Positions 10,485-17,809 of a stretch of DNA of 64,000 bases are shown one piece after another; position 1 is the first letter of the stretch; each line of letters opens with the position of its first letter. Location of the stretch: assembly GCF_020268605.1 (NCBI RefSeq), contig NZ_CP084223.1, positions 1 through 64,000 of the forward strand. Reading direction: 5' to 3'. The stretch comes from Arsenophonus apicola. GTDB taxonomy: Bacteria > Pseudomonadota > Gammaproteobacteria > Enterobacterales > Enterobacteriaceae. A model generated the notes under the pieces. It saw nothing but the letters and a program-made list of their open reading frames with translations. It ran no database searches and was not told where the DNA came from. The translations under genes were made by a program, and so were the position numbers.

Positions 10485-11281
10485 ATGAAGAAAAAAACTA
10501 AAGACGATAAACTCCCGCATTCCCAATTTACTGGGTGTCTATTTTTTTTCGGTGAAAATGAGTTTTGCCAATCTATATTGGGAAAAGTATAAATCTTAAA
10601 AAAAGAGTCCTATCCCACTTTTATACAAGGAATATCAGATTAATAAATCAACTTAAATATATTCACTGGCAAACCACGGCAGGTGAAATAGGCGCCCTGT
10701 TACTCGAGGCTAGATTAATTAAACAATATCACCCCATCTTTAATAAGCGCTTAAGGAAACACCGGGAACTTTGTGCTTTTCAGGTTACAAACAAAAAAAT
10801 TAATATTGTGTATGCGAAAGAAATTGACTTTTCGAAAGCAGAAAATCTATACGGTTTGTATAAAAATCGGTTTACAGCTTTAGAAAAGCTTAAATCCATT
10901 GCAGATGAAAATCATCTCTGTTATTGCAAACTAGGTCTCGAGAAGACGAGAGCATCTGGCTGCTTTCGCCTTCAGCTCGGCTTATGTCACGGAGTTTGTA
11001 TTAACAAAGAAAGTCAAGAACATCATCACAGTAGGGTTTTACGCGCGTTTAAACAACATAAGTTAGCAGTTTGGCCTTACAAGGGCGCCATTGGTATTAC
11101 GGAAAAAGGGGTTCAACAAACGCAAATTCATATCGTGAATAATTGGGTTTATTTGGGTTCGGTTGAAAATCTCAATGAAACATTAACATTTAATCATGCA
11201 ATGGATAAATTTGACCGTGATATGTATAAGATTTTGTGTCGCTATTTATCAAAGAAGAATATCACTATCATTCCTTTGTGA
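10485..11281 (+). CDS. cho: Cho-like excinuclease (UvrC N-terminal homologue), frame broken near start
   Basis: GIY-YIG endonuclease that in E. coli makes the 3' incision at bulky lesions after UvrAB loading. The GIY-YIG core is split: GVYFF near 10540 and PIYIGKSINLKKRVLSHF from about 10568, followed by QTTAGEIGALLLEARLIKQY and HPIFNKRLRKHRELC. Two one-base losses in T runs (near 10545 and 10563) would explain why the uninterrupted frame only begins at about 10565. A likely original start is the ATG at 10485, giving about 265 residues, somewhat shorter than E. coli Cho (295). Divergent from umuC. Confidence 0.8.
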
Positions 11282-11288
11282 TAAATCT

Positions 11289-11468
11289 TTATTTTTTATC
11301 CAAACGTTGTCTTAATTTAAGATAAAGTACCTCTGCCATTTCATGCAACTCTTCGCACTCATCTGCACAGTCATCCAGATTAAGCTGATTGAGCTTATCC
11401 AAGAGGATTAAGGTTTGACTTTTGATAAAGCCCGCCATATTTAAGGTAGAGAGTTCTTGTTTTGTCAT
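11289..11468 (-). CDS. 59-residue conserved small protein of the FinO block
   Basis: Starts MTKQELSTLNMAGFIKSQ and is rich in Leu, Asp and Glu (LDKLNQLNLDDCADECEEL). A near-identical gene sits at the same place in the second block (50485-50661), and the differences are mostly synonymous or terminal, which supports real coding. No known family recognised; possibly helical and dimeric. Confidence 0.6.
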   Translation of the reverse strand: MTKQELSTLNMAGFIKSQTLILLDKLNQLNLDDCADECEELHEMAEVLYLKLRQRLDKK

Positions 11469-11506
11469 CGTTTGTTAAAGTGTTCAATAAAGGATTTGAT
11501 ATATGG

Positions 11507-11737
11507 TTATTCTATACGATGATAAGGGTTTTTTCTTTTCCTTCGTTGTCTATCAATAGCATGGAGTTTAGCAATACCGGTAAATATTTCAGGAACGATT
11601 TCGGTTTTTTGGCCATGAAGATGATTTCCTAATCCTCCCCAACGTTGAATAAGCAATAAATCACCAAATAAATCATAACAGAGTTCCGCTTCATACCAGC
11701 GAGCATCATTTTCCCAACGCCAGACTAACATAACCAT
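11507..11737 (-). CDS. conserved 76-residue protein downstream of FinO
   Basis: Small basic protein (MVMLVWRWENDARWYEAEL; basic tail RQRRKRKNPYHR). Its start overlaps the end of the upstream finO-like gene by 32 bases, suggesting translational coupling. A copy with only a few changes lies at 50700-50930 in the same context. I do not recognise a family; association with FinO suggests a link to RNA or transfer control, by context only. Confidence 0.65.
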   Translation of the reverse strand: MVMLVWRWENDARWYEAELCYDLFGDLLLIQRWGGLGNHLHGQKTEIVPEIFTGIAKLHAIDRQRRKRKNPYHRIE

Positions 11738-12296
11738 CAGTAGGTTGTTGAAGCGATTTATTAAGCCTGACCAGACGCTTTAAATTATCCTCAACATCCG
11801 CCTGGGTAACCTCGCCTGCCACCTGTCCGTCTTTGTCATAACGACTAGCGCTTAAGTGGATAAGGGCGCGATAATTAGCGTGGTGTCCAATACTGCCTAA
11901 ACAGGCTCTTAAGCGCTTTTTAGTGAGCGGTAACCCCTTCTCATTCACTTCCTGCCACATAGCTTGCCGGATGCCAATTTTCATCGGTTTAAGCTGTTGT
12001 TCAGGAAACAGGTCTGGCCAAAAGGCGCTGATTTGGGAAATCGCCTCCGCTAACGGCAATCGTTTTTTTGGTTGCCTGGGCGGTTTTGGGATTTTAACCT
12101 TAACAACAGGTTGAGGCTTTTCAACCCGCTTTTGGGTCACTGGCTTAACAGGCTTTTGGGGTTTTGGTTTTTTCACCTGTTTTTTGGGCGTAGGATTCAC
12201 CCAGACCTTTTTTCGGTAAACCGGTGAGGATTTGGGTGTCGTTTCTTCAGAAGCCCGTCTAGGGCGATTGAGGGTTAATTTCTGCCGCTCGGTCAT
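11706..12296 (-). CDS. finO: FinO/ProQ-domain RNA chaperone
   Basis: FinO on F-type plasmids stabilises antisense RNA FinP and promotes its pairing with traJ mRNA, lowering transfer. This 196-residue protein has a basic, Pro/Lys-rich N-terminal half with repeated KPxP motifs (about residues 25-80) and a ProQ/FinO fold (FWPDLFPEQQLKPMKIGIRQ, GLPLTKKRLRACLGSIGHH, YRALIHLSASRYDKDG). The start lies one base before the rpn stop region, so the genes form a leftward operon. A paralogue is at 50899-51489. Possible targets are RNAs upstream of the TraJ-like gene at 57368. Confidence 0.8.
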   Translation of the reverse strand: MTERQKLTLNRPRRASEETTPKSSPVYRKKVWVNPTPKKQVKKPKPQKPVKPVTQKRVEKPQPVVKVKIPKPPRQPKKRLPLAEAISQISAFWPDLFPEQQLKPMKIGIRQAMWQEVNEKGLPLTKKRLRACLGSIGHHANYRALIHLSASRYDKDGQVAGEVTQADVEDNLKRLVRLNKSLQQPTDGYVSLALGK

Positions 12297-12297
12297 T

Positions 12298-13251
12298 TTA
12301 GTCTTTGAACAGGTTTCTTAATTCAGCATCAGTGAGACCCGTTGATAGTTTGACTATGTCTCGCTCTACGCCCTTTTCAAGAAGTTGACGTGCAATCTTT
12401 AGGGAGGCTTGTTTTTCACCTTCCAGCTTGCCTTTCTGGATACCTTCTTGCATACCTTCAAGTTTGCCTTTTTGTATTCCTTCTTGAATACCCTCTTGTC
12501 TTAACCCTTGAGCGATGTTCATCAGTGCCCCCTCATGCTTCTCTGACTGTTTAGCTATCTCTTTGATTAACTTTGCTGGCTGTTCGGCATTACCTTCCTG
12601 TATGAGGTAATTAAACAACGTTATCACCTGATTATCGGAGTAATAATTATACGATAATAATTTGACAATTTCACTCAAAAGCTCGGTCATATCCCGTCTG
12701 CGAATGTGCTTCTGGACTAACTCAAGCAAAGCCATTCGTTTGTGCTGCATGATTTCACCATCATTAAGTGTGGTGACATCCACTAACTTAAACGGTTTGG
12801 TATAAATCTTTTCGGCAATATCCCGCCCACTAAAGCAGTCGAACCAATCTGTACTATAGGGATAAGGACTCTTTTCACCTGTGTAAAACAGGATAGGAAA
12901 TACCAAAGGTAATTTTTTGTGGCCCGCCTCTAAATGTTTTTGCATTGCGCCCATACAATAACGCATCAGTCGCCAAGCCATCAGCTTATCGGGTGTAGAC
13001 TGGTGTTCAATCAGGAGATAGAAATAACCTTTTCCTTTTGTGGTTTTAACGGAGTACAAAATATCACTCTGGTAATTTTTCATCTCACTATCGATAAATG
13101 AGCCGGATTCCAATTTAAGGCTATTTAAATCACAAAGTGATTTAATCTCATCCGGTAGCCAGATAGTAAAGAAATCTTTTGCCGTCTCTTTTTCACTTAA
13201 AAACTGCTTAAATAGACTATCGTGGGGCGTTGGGGTGAATTTTTTACTCAT
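12298..13251 (-). CDS. rpn: Rpn-family PD-(D/E)XK nuclease/putative transposase
   Basis: RpnA-like proteins (Transposase_31 family) are DNA nucleases that raise RecA-independent recombination. The N-terminal nuclease domain shows the expected acid-hydrophobic core (YQSDILYSVKT then YFYLLIEHQS, about residues 60-90). Near residues 245-285 is a tandem heptad-like repeat, EGIQEGIQKGKLEGMQEG and again EGIQKGKLEGEKQ, typical of the variable C-terminal linker of this family. The paralogue at 51491-52420 has fewer repeats. Lies between the finO-like gene and a divergent small-transcript unit. Confidence 0.8.
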   Translation of the reverse strand: MSKKFTPTPHDSLFKQFLSEKETAKDFFTIWLPDEIKSLCDLNSLKLESGSFIDSEMKNYQSDILYSVKTTKGKGYFYLLIEHQSTPDKLMAWRLMRYCMGAMQKHLEAGHKKLPLVFPILFYTGEKSPYPYSTDWFDCFSGRDIAEKIYTKPFKLVDVTTLNDGEIMQHKRMALLELVQKHIRRRDMTELLSEIVKLLSYNYYSDNQVITLFNYLIQEGNAEQPAKLIKEIAKQSEKHEGALMNIAQGLRQEGIQEGIQKGKLEGMQEGIQKGKLEGEKQASLKIARQLLEKGVERDIVKLSTGLTDAELRNLFKD

Positions 13252-13403
13252 CCGATTTGTTCACTTATTACAATTTAAAAGTTGAATTATGGCAAAAACA
13301 GATTAAATTTGAAGGTGGAAATGTGATGAAGATTTTATCAAACATTAGTTAATCTAGCTTTGTAAGTCACCCCTATCAGGTCTCCGGTAGGGGTGTTTTT
13401 TTG
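13245..13403 (+). ncRNA. candidate small transcript with terminator, unit copy 2 of 3
   Basis: Divergent from rpn. It has the possible promoter near 13281-13308 and a terminator stem at about 13369-13397 (CACCCCTA / TAGGGGTG) followed by TTTTTTT. The tiny reading frame differs from the other copies (MKILSNIS after GGTGGAAATGTG), while the stem and upstream part are nearly unchanged. Function is unknown. Confidence 0.4.
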
Positions 13404-13460
13404 TCCCTACCTTTTCTTCAATTCCTTCAAAAAACGGCTCAGCGTTGCTTACAGTGCGAT

Positions 13461-13733
13461 TTATAGGGTATTTTGACTCTTCTTTCTGTCTTCCTTTAGC
13501 ACTTCAATGAAGACTTGCTCGAATTCGTCATTTTTGGGAAGGTCTTGTTTGTGTATATACTTGTTGACAAAAAAATCCGGCTCAAGACCTAAACGTCTTG
13601 AGGCTTCAAATCCGCGCTTAATCCAATCTAGAGGCAAAATGTGTTCGTGGGCTAATTCCTCAGCCCAATGCCAGTCAAACTGTTTGATTTCGTCTTCATT
13701 TAGAATACGAATTGACTTTGTGTTGTAGGTCAT
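13461..13733 (-). CDS. 90-residue hypothetical protein next to HU
   Basis: Acidic small protein (MTYNTKSIRILNEDEIKQFD ...), beginning three bases after the HU stop, so probably cotranscribed with HU. No signal peptide or membrane segment. The second block has a different small gene at the corresponding place (52755-53074), so this position varies. No family recognised. Confidence 0.55.
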   Translation of the reverse strand: MTYNTKSIRILNEDEIKQFDWHWAEELAHEHILPLDWIKRGFEASRRLGLEPDFFVNKYIHKQDLPKNDEFEQVFIEVLKEDRKKSQNTL

Positions 13734-13736
13734 GAA

Positions 13737-14009
13737 TTACTTAACCGCATCTTTTAGCTTTTGACCTGCTTTAAAACTCGGTACGTTGGTAGCCGCAATT
13801 TTAATTGCCTTGCCTGTTTGTGGATTGCGCCCTTCCCTTGCCGCTCGAGCCTTAACCTGAAAACTGCCAAAACCAACGAGCTGTACGCTGTTACCCGATT
13901 TTAAAGACTCGGTGATGGTATCTGTGAAGGCGTTAACCGCCTTCTCTGCATCTTTCTTGCCTAATCCTGATTTTTCACTCACTTTGTTGATGAGCTCTGT
14001 TTTATTCAT
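13737..14009 (-). CDS. hup: HU/IHF-family DNA-bending protein
   Basis: Ninety residues, the standard HU size, with MNKTELINKV, the NSVQLVGFGSFQVK saddle and the DNA-arm signature AREGRNPQTGKAIKIAA. I choose the ATG at 14009 because it follows AGGTG at normal spacing; an upstream in-frame start would add 22 residues unlike HU. HU or IHF often assists iteron origins, and this gene lies beside origin 1. Paralogue at 53071-53343. Confidence 0.93.
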   Translation of the reverse strand: MNKTELINKVSEKSGLGKKDAEKAVNAFTDTITESLKSGNSVQLVGFGSFQVKARAAREGRNPQTGKAIKIAATNVPSFKAGQKLKDAVK

Positions 14010-14127
14010 GTTGCACCTGAATGAATAGATTACGTTAATCCTATTGATGCTAGCGGTAGTGGCACTGTTGTGCAATGACTAACTGTTAATTAATTTAAAA
14101 ATCCATTTAAAAATATTGATCCCAAAC

Positions 14128-14181
14128 GCTCGCCGCAGCTTAGTGACCGAGCAACGCGAGTGAACGGGCGAGGAAGCGGAA
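14128..14181. other. conserved GC-rich segment near origin 1, possible primosome loading site
   Basis: A 54-bp segment (CGCTCGCCGCAG ... GCGAGGAAGCGGAA) stands out in AT-rich surroundings and is repeated almost exactly at 53459-53514, in the same place before the second origin. From memory it resembles the segment beside ColE1-type origins (GAGCGAGGAAGCGGAA). A single-strand initiation or primosome-assembly role is inferred. Confidence 0.45.
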
Positions 14182-14295
14182 TATCACTTAAGGTCACAAA
14201 GGAATCAGGTCACTTATTGGTTAAAGAATAACCAAATGAAAATATCTAAAGCCAATGAATATTTTGAAGTGGTTATACCACTTTTGTCAGAAAAG

Positions 14296-14304
14296 TTATC
14301 CACA
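14296..14304 (+). promoter_or_regulatory. DnaA box at origin 1
   Basis: A perfect TTATCCACA DnaA box lies about 110 bp before the iterons, a normal arrangement for iteron-type plasmid origins. The flanking 60 bp is shared with origin 2. Confidence 0.8.
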
Positions 14305-14413
14305 GAGAATGGGGAAAAATTTCCGGTTAAATATAGTTATGTATAAGTTAAATAAGTTAAAGGGAGAAATTTATTATATAATAAATTGATTTTTATTAAT
14401 TTTTTTAATTTTA

Positions 14414-14637
14414 AAGTTTTTAAATCCCAGTATTAAGTTTTTAAATCCCAGTATTAAGTTTTTAAATCCCAGTATTAAGTTTTTAAATCCCAGTATAAAT
14501 TTTGGATTATTCACATAAAAAATGGAAGTTTTTACTATTTTATAGTTGCGTTTATTGACTAAGTTTTTAAATCCCACTATATTTGTTTTTAAATCCCAGT
14601 ATTAAGTTTTTTTGTATGGGTTTTTAAATCCCAAAAG
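14414..14637 (+). repeat. iterons of origin 1 (oriV)
   Basis: Four adjacent 21-bp units (AAGTTTTTAAATCCCAGTATT) occupy 14414-14497, and three more, partly degenerate, lie at 14561-14581, 14584-14604 and 14618-14637. The invariant core is TTTTTAAATCCCA. They directly precede rep, so they are its expected binding sites for initiation and copy control. An AT-rich stretch at 14360-14410 could be the opening region. Confidence 0.9.
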
Positions 14638-14709
14638 AACGAATCAGTATTGAGCGGTAACTCAAGTACTGACTCTTACCACAACCCTAATCAAGATAAG
14701 ATTGAGGGT

Positions 14710-15639
14710 ATGATAAATAATACTATCAAAAAGAGATTAAACAATTTGAAAACATTGCGCCCGCGTAAACATGAGATACTTTTTTTTATTGCTGATGAAG
14801 TTGAACTTTCTAGTTTTAGAGATGAAATGGTAAGCATGGAACATCCATTTTTTGCTTTAAAAGGTGGGGATATAAAACCTAGAATTTATAGAAATGGAAA
14901 TGTTTCTATTTCTATAGAATCTACTTCATTAGGATTGGCAACGATTTTTGATAAAGATATTTGGATTTATGCTATTTCTAAATTACAAGAATCTATTAAC
15001 AATAATCGGCCAATAAGTCGTACAATTGCTTTCACTCCATACGATTTTTTTATAACAACAAATAGGGAAATTGGAGGTAGAACTTATAAAGAATTAGTAA
15101 AATCCCTAAAAAGATTATCAGGGACACGAGTAACAACAAATATTATATTTTCCAAAGAAAAACAAGAGACTATAGGTTTTGGATTAATAGATAGCTGGCG
15201 AATAATAGAAGAACAAAAAGGTAAACTCGATATTGGCATGGTCGAAGTTACGTTACCTGATTGGCTTTATCAAGCAATCACTAAAACTAAAGTTTTGCAA
15301 ATTAGCCCAGATTATTTTCGCATTCGCAAAGCTATAGATCGAAGAATCTATGAGATTGCCCGTAAACATTGTGGTAATCAGCATGAGTTTGTTATTTCAC
15401 TTGAGAAGTTACATTTAAAAACAGGAAGTACGGCTCTATTGAAAATGTTTAGGCATAATTTAAAGCAATTAGCTCAAACAAATGACCTACCCGACTATGA
15501 AGTTCTCTATGATTCATCCTCAGACAAAGTAACGTTTAAAAATCGAAATCAAAATACCCCTAAAGCTGAAGTGTCGCGTATGAGAGAGAAAGGAAAGAAA
15601 GAGATTTTTAAGTTAAAAAATGCACTGGTAGCCAAATAA
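14710..15639 (+). CDS. repA: plasmid replication initiator, RPA-type (replicon 1)
   Basis: Iteron-binding initiator protein. The sequence is related along its length to the one at 54030-54965, with shared blocks LRPRKHE, MEHPFFALKGGD, VAFTPYDFF-like, LDIGMVEVTLPDWLYQA, ISPDYFRIRKAIDRRIYEIARKHCGNQHE and FRHNLKQLA. I place the start at the ATG at 14710 because it aligns with the second Rep; an upstream TTG at 14650 would add 20 residues. The winged-helix assignment is from family knowledge. Product is 309 residues. Confidence 0.85.
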   Translation: MINNTIKKRLNNLKTLRPRKHEILFFIADEVELSSFRDEMVSMEHPFFALKGGDIKPRIYRNGNVSISIESTSLGLATIFDKDIWIYAISKLQESINNNRPISRTIAFTPYDFFITTNREIGGRTYKELVKSLKRLSGTRVTTNIIFSKEKQETIGFGLIDSWRIIEEQKGKLDIGMVEVTLPDWLYQAITKTKVLQISPDYFRIRKAIDRRIYEIARKHCGNQHEFVISLEKLHLKTGSTALLKMFRHNLKQLAQTNDLPDYEVLYDSSSDKVTFKNRNQNTPKAEVSRMREKGKKEIFKLKNALVAK

Positions 15640-15662
15640 TCTGACAGGTACTGATTATTTAT

Positions 15663-15790
15663 AAGTTGATATTGTGGTTATATTGCAACATATTTTTATA
15701 TAGTAAAATTGATTTAGAATTCCAAATGGAATTCTAAATAGAATTCTATTATAGTATCATTAAAGAATTCATAAAGGATATCTAGTTTTA
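15663..15790 (+). repeat. left arm of a perfect 128-bp inverted repeat
   Basis: Identical, in reverse complement, to 17006-17133; I compared every base. The arm contains four GAATTC hexamers within about 60 bp (15717-15770), an iterated pattern expected of a partition site or repressor operator. It lies downstream of the small RHH gene, while its partner lies upstream of parA. Confidence 0.9.
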
Positions 15791-15946
15791 TAAAAAAATC
15801 GAATTCATGGTAATTATAAAAAAAACTTTTAGTATATACATGATTTTAAACGTTTTTTATACGTTATAAAGCTTTATAGCAAAGCTAAATTACTTCTATT
15901 TAGTTATTTGATGATATTAATTAAAATCAGTAACTCTTTTTTTTAG

Positions 15947-16267
15947 TTAACAGCCTAACTCTCGTTGTAAAGCTGCTAATGCTCTTTTAAGAGTTTCGCC
16001 TAATGGTTGATCGATATAATCAGCGATTCGATACAATTCGTTTTTAGTATCTAGATCGCCTTTAATGTTGATCTGAATATTGCGTCCCGTCTTGAAACGT
16101 CGTTTTGATCGTTCAATGGGATGAGGTAAAGGTGTTGATTTCCGATTCACAAAACCATGTTGGTTAGCTAGCTTCTCGATTTCTGCATTACTTTGCTTTG
16201 TTTTTTGTTTAGTGACAGCTTTAGGTTCAAAATTTCTTAAACTATCTAGAGGATCTACGCGGCTCAT
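15947..16267 (-). CDS. small ribbon-helix-helix-type partition partner protein
   Basis: A 106-residue protein immediately downstream of parA (9-base gap). The N-terminal half is basic and flexible; the C-terminal part (NIQINIKGDLDTKNELYRIA, then LGETLKRALAALQREL) reads as an RHH DNA-binding domain. In type Ib partition loci such proteins bind the centromere and stimulate ParA. Binding to the GAATTC arrays is inferred. Confidence 0.65.
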   Translation of the reverse strand: MSRVDPLDSLRNFEPKAVTKQKTKQSNAEIEKLANQHGFVNRKSTPLPHPIERSKRRFKTGRNIQINIKGDLDTKNELYRIADYIDQPLGETLKRALAALQRELGC

Positions 16268-16276
16268 GATATAACC

Positions 16277-16978
16277 TTATTCTGTTGTTGTCGGTGACTG
16301 AGTATGTATGTTTATTTTAGCTATGACTTCTCGGGTGAAAGACTCTGCGTTATAAATGGCTTTTTCAACATTAGAGACCTCATCATGTGGAAGGTTTTCA
16401 AGCGTCTGTCGATATGAAAACATGGCTTTGAATGCTGCTCTTTCGTTCAACTCTGTCTCAAAAAAAGGAATCCCTCCAGCTTCAAAACTTTTTCGTATAT
16501 GTCTGGTATCCCTGCTTTGAATTGCAGCAGATGTGCGTGTAAACAAGACAGCATAAGGTAATTTGTAATCATGCTTATGTTTTTGAATAGCACGCTCATG
16601 TGCTTTTATTAAGCCAAACGCTCTACTGGCCTGTTCTGCATCAAGTTGCGACCCCTGTGTTGGCACAATCACAAAGTCGGACTCCGCAATTGCATACGCA
16701 ACAATGGTTGCTGCTGTACCTTCTAGATCAACAATCACGAATGGTGCCTTTGTTGCTACTTCTGCGATCGTTTCCCCAATCGTCTTATCTGTTACATCCG
16801 AGATAATAGTCATATTTTCAGGCGTATCTCCCCCTTCTGCCCATGATTTTATAGGGTGATTTGGGTCTGCATCAATAACGGTAACCTTGACTCGACGTGC
16901 AATTTGCATAGCTAATATTAGGGCGGATGTGGTCTTACCTACACCCCCTTTTGGGGAGACGAAAGAAATAACTGGCAT
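16277..16978 (-). CDS. parA: ParA-family partition ATPase (replicon 1)
   Basis: Walker-type ATPase that drives plasmid segregation. It has the deviant Walker A motif KGGVGKTTS at residues 10-18, IDADPNHP (switch I) and FVIVDLEGTAA (Walker B), in 233 residues, the short type lacking an N-terminal HTH. The start follows AGGTCCTCTATT poorly, but the reading frame and family length support it. The gene, its partner and both arms of the 128-bp repeat form one cassette. Confidence 0.9.
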   Translation of the reverse strand: MPVISFVSPKGGVGKTTSALILAMQIARRVKVTVIDADPNHPIKSWAEGGDTPENMTIISDVTDKTIGETIAEVATKAPFVIVDLEGTAATIVAYAIAESDFVIVPTQGSQLDAEQASRAFGLIKAHERAIQKHKHDYKLPYAVLFTRTSAAIQSRDTRHIRKSFEAGGIPFFETELNERAAFKAMFSYRQTLENLPHDEVSNVEKAIYNAESFTREVIAKINIHTQSPTTTE

Positions 16979-17005
16979 GTACAGGTCCTCTATTAAATAG
17001 GTTAG

Positions 17006-17133
17006 TAAAACTAGATATCCTTTATGAATTCTTTAATGATACTATAATAGAATTCTATTTAGAATTCCATTTGGAATTCTAAATCAATTTTACTATATAA
17101 AAATATGTTGCAATATAACCACAATATCAACTT
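17006..17133 (-). repeat. right arm of the perfect 128-bp inverted repeat
   Basis: Reverse complement of 15663-15790, lying directly upstream of parA, so it probably holds the parA promoter, an operator and a partition site. Because the arms are identical, flipping the cassette would leave the same sequence in front of parA. Confidence 0.9.
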
Positions 17134-17599
17134 TTAACATTACGGAGTTATCGACGAAGTTAAAGCCTACATAGGGGTTCAAGGGCTGGATGATCCGGCC
17201 TGTCATGCCACGAGAGGCTGCCTACCACGAACAGTGGTCATATTTGTTGCTGTCGAAATTTTTCCTATTTTTATCTTGTTTACGCTCGCCACAGTCTTTG
17301 TCTGAGGCGTACCGCAGGAGCGTAGCGACGAACAGACAAAACAAGGAAGCGGAAGTTAGGTTGTTGTTGTTGAGATTGTCTGGTAGTTCCTAAGGAAGAG
17401 GAAGAATAGAGTGAAACTTTGTCTGTAATAAGGTTATTTTTCATATTTATTAATATATTGCGTTAATTTTTACTTAAATTTTTGTGTTCATTTTTGATAA
17501 CAATACATGTTTATATAGGAATTTTTGTTATCAAATTTGATAACATAGCATTTTTTAATATCATTTTATTGAAACATATGATTGATTTTTGTGAAACGA
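17134..17599. other. gap with GC-richer structured segment
   Basis: No supported gene. The part 17160-17395 is GC-richer than its neighbours and contains GCTCGCC followed 60 bp later by AACAAGGAAGCGGAAG, a theme recalling the conserved segments at 14128 and 53459. The rest (17400-17580) is AT-rich with repeated TTGATAAC and TTTTTGTTATCAAA motifs near 17493-17545, which can pair as ATCAAA/TTTGAT. Confidence 0.4.
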
Positions 17600-17770
17600 A
17601 TGTTAGAGTTAACCGAACAAACGTTATCATGGGTATTGAACATGAATGTTAAGGAATTGAATTTAGAAGAATGGCATTTAGTGCACAAAACAACAGGTGA
17701 GTGCATGAGTATAGACATCCTAAAAACTCAGGACGGTGCCTTTTTTAATAAAGTCTTCCTCAATGATTTA
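17600..17770 (+). pseudogene. 5' part of an unknown gene cut by a Tn3 element
   Basis: About 57 codons (MLELTEQTLSWVLNMNVKEL ...) run unbroken into the Tn3 end at 17771, after which the frame reads only transposon sequence. No continuation is seen beyond 21635, so the 3' part has been lost. An upstream in-frame GTG at 17591 is an alternative start. No family recognised. Confidence 0.45.
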
Positions 17771-17809
17771 GGGTTCAGTTTGGATATCGAAAATTATTGT
17801 ACGTTAAGG

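Noticed and set aside
14374..14577. Leftward 67-residue reading frame with ILGFKN repeats
   Set aside because: It is a translation of the iterons of origin 1; the protein repeat only mirrors the DNA repeat.
17190..17393. 67-residue frame in the gap after parA
   Set aside because: No ribosome site, odd composition and no homologous features; treated as noncoding.
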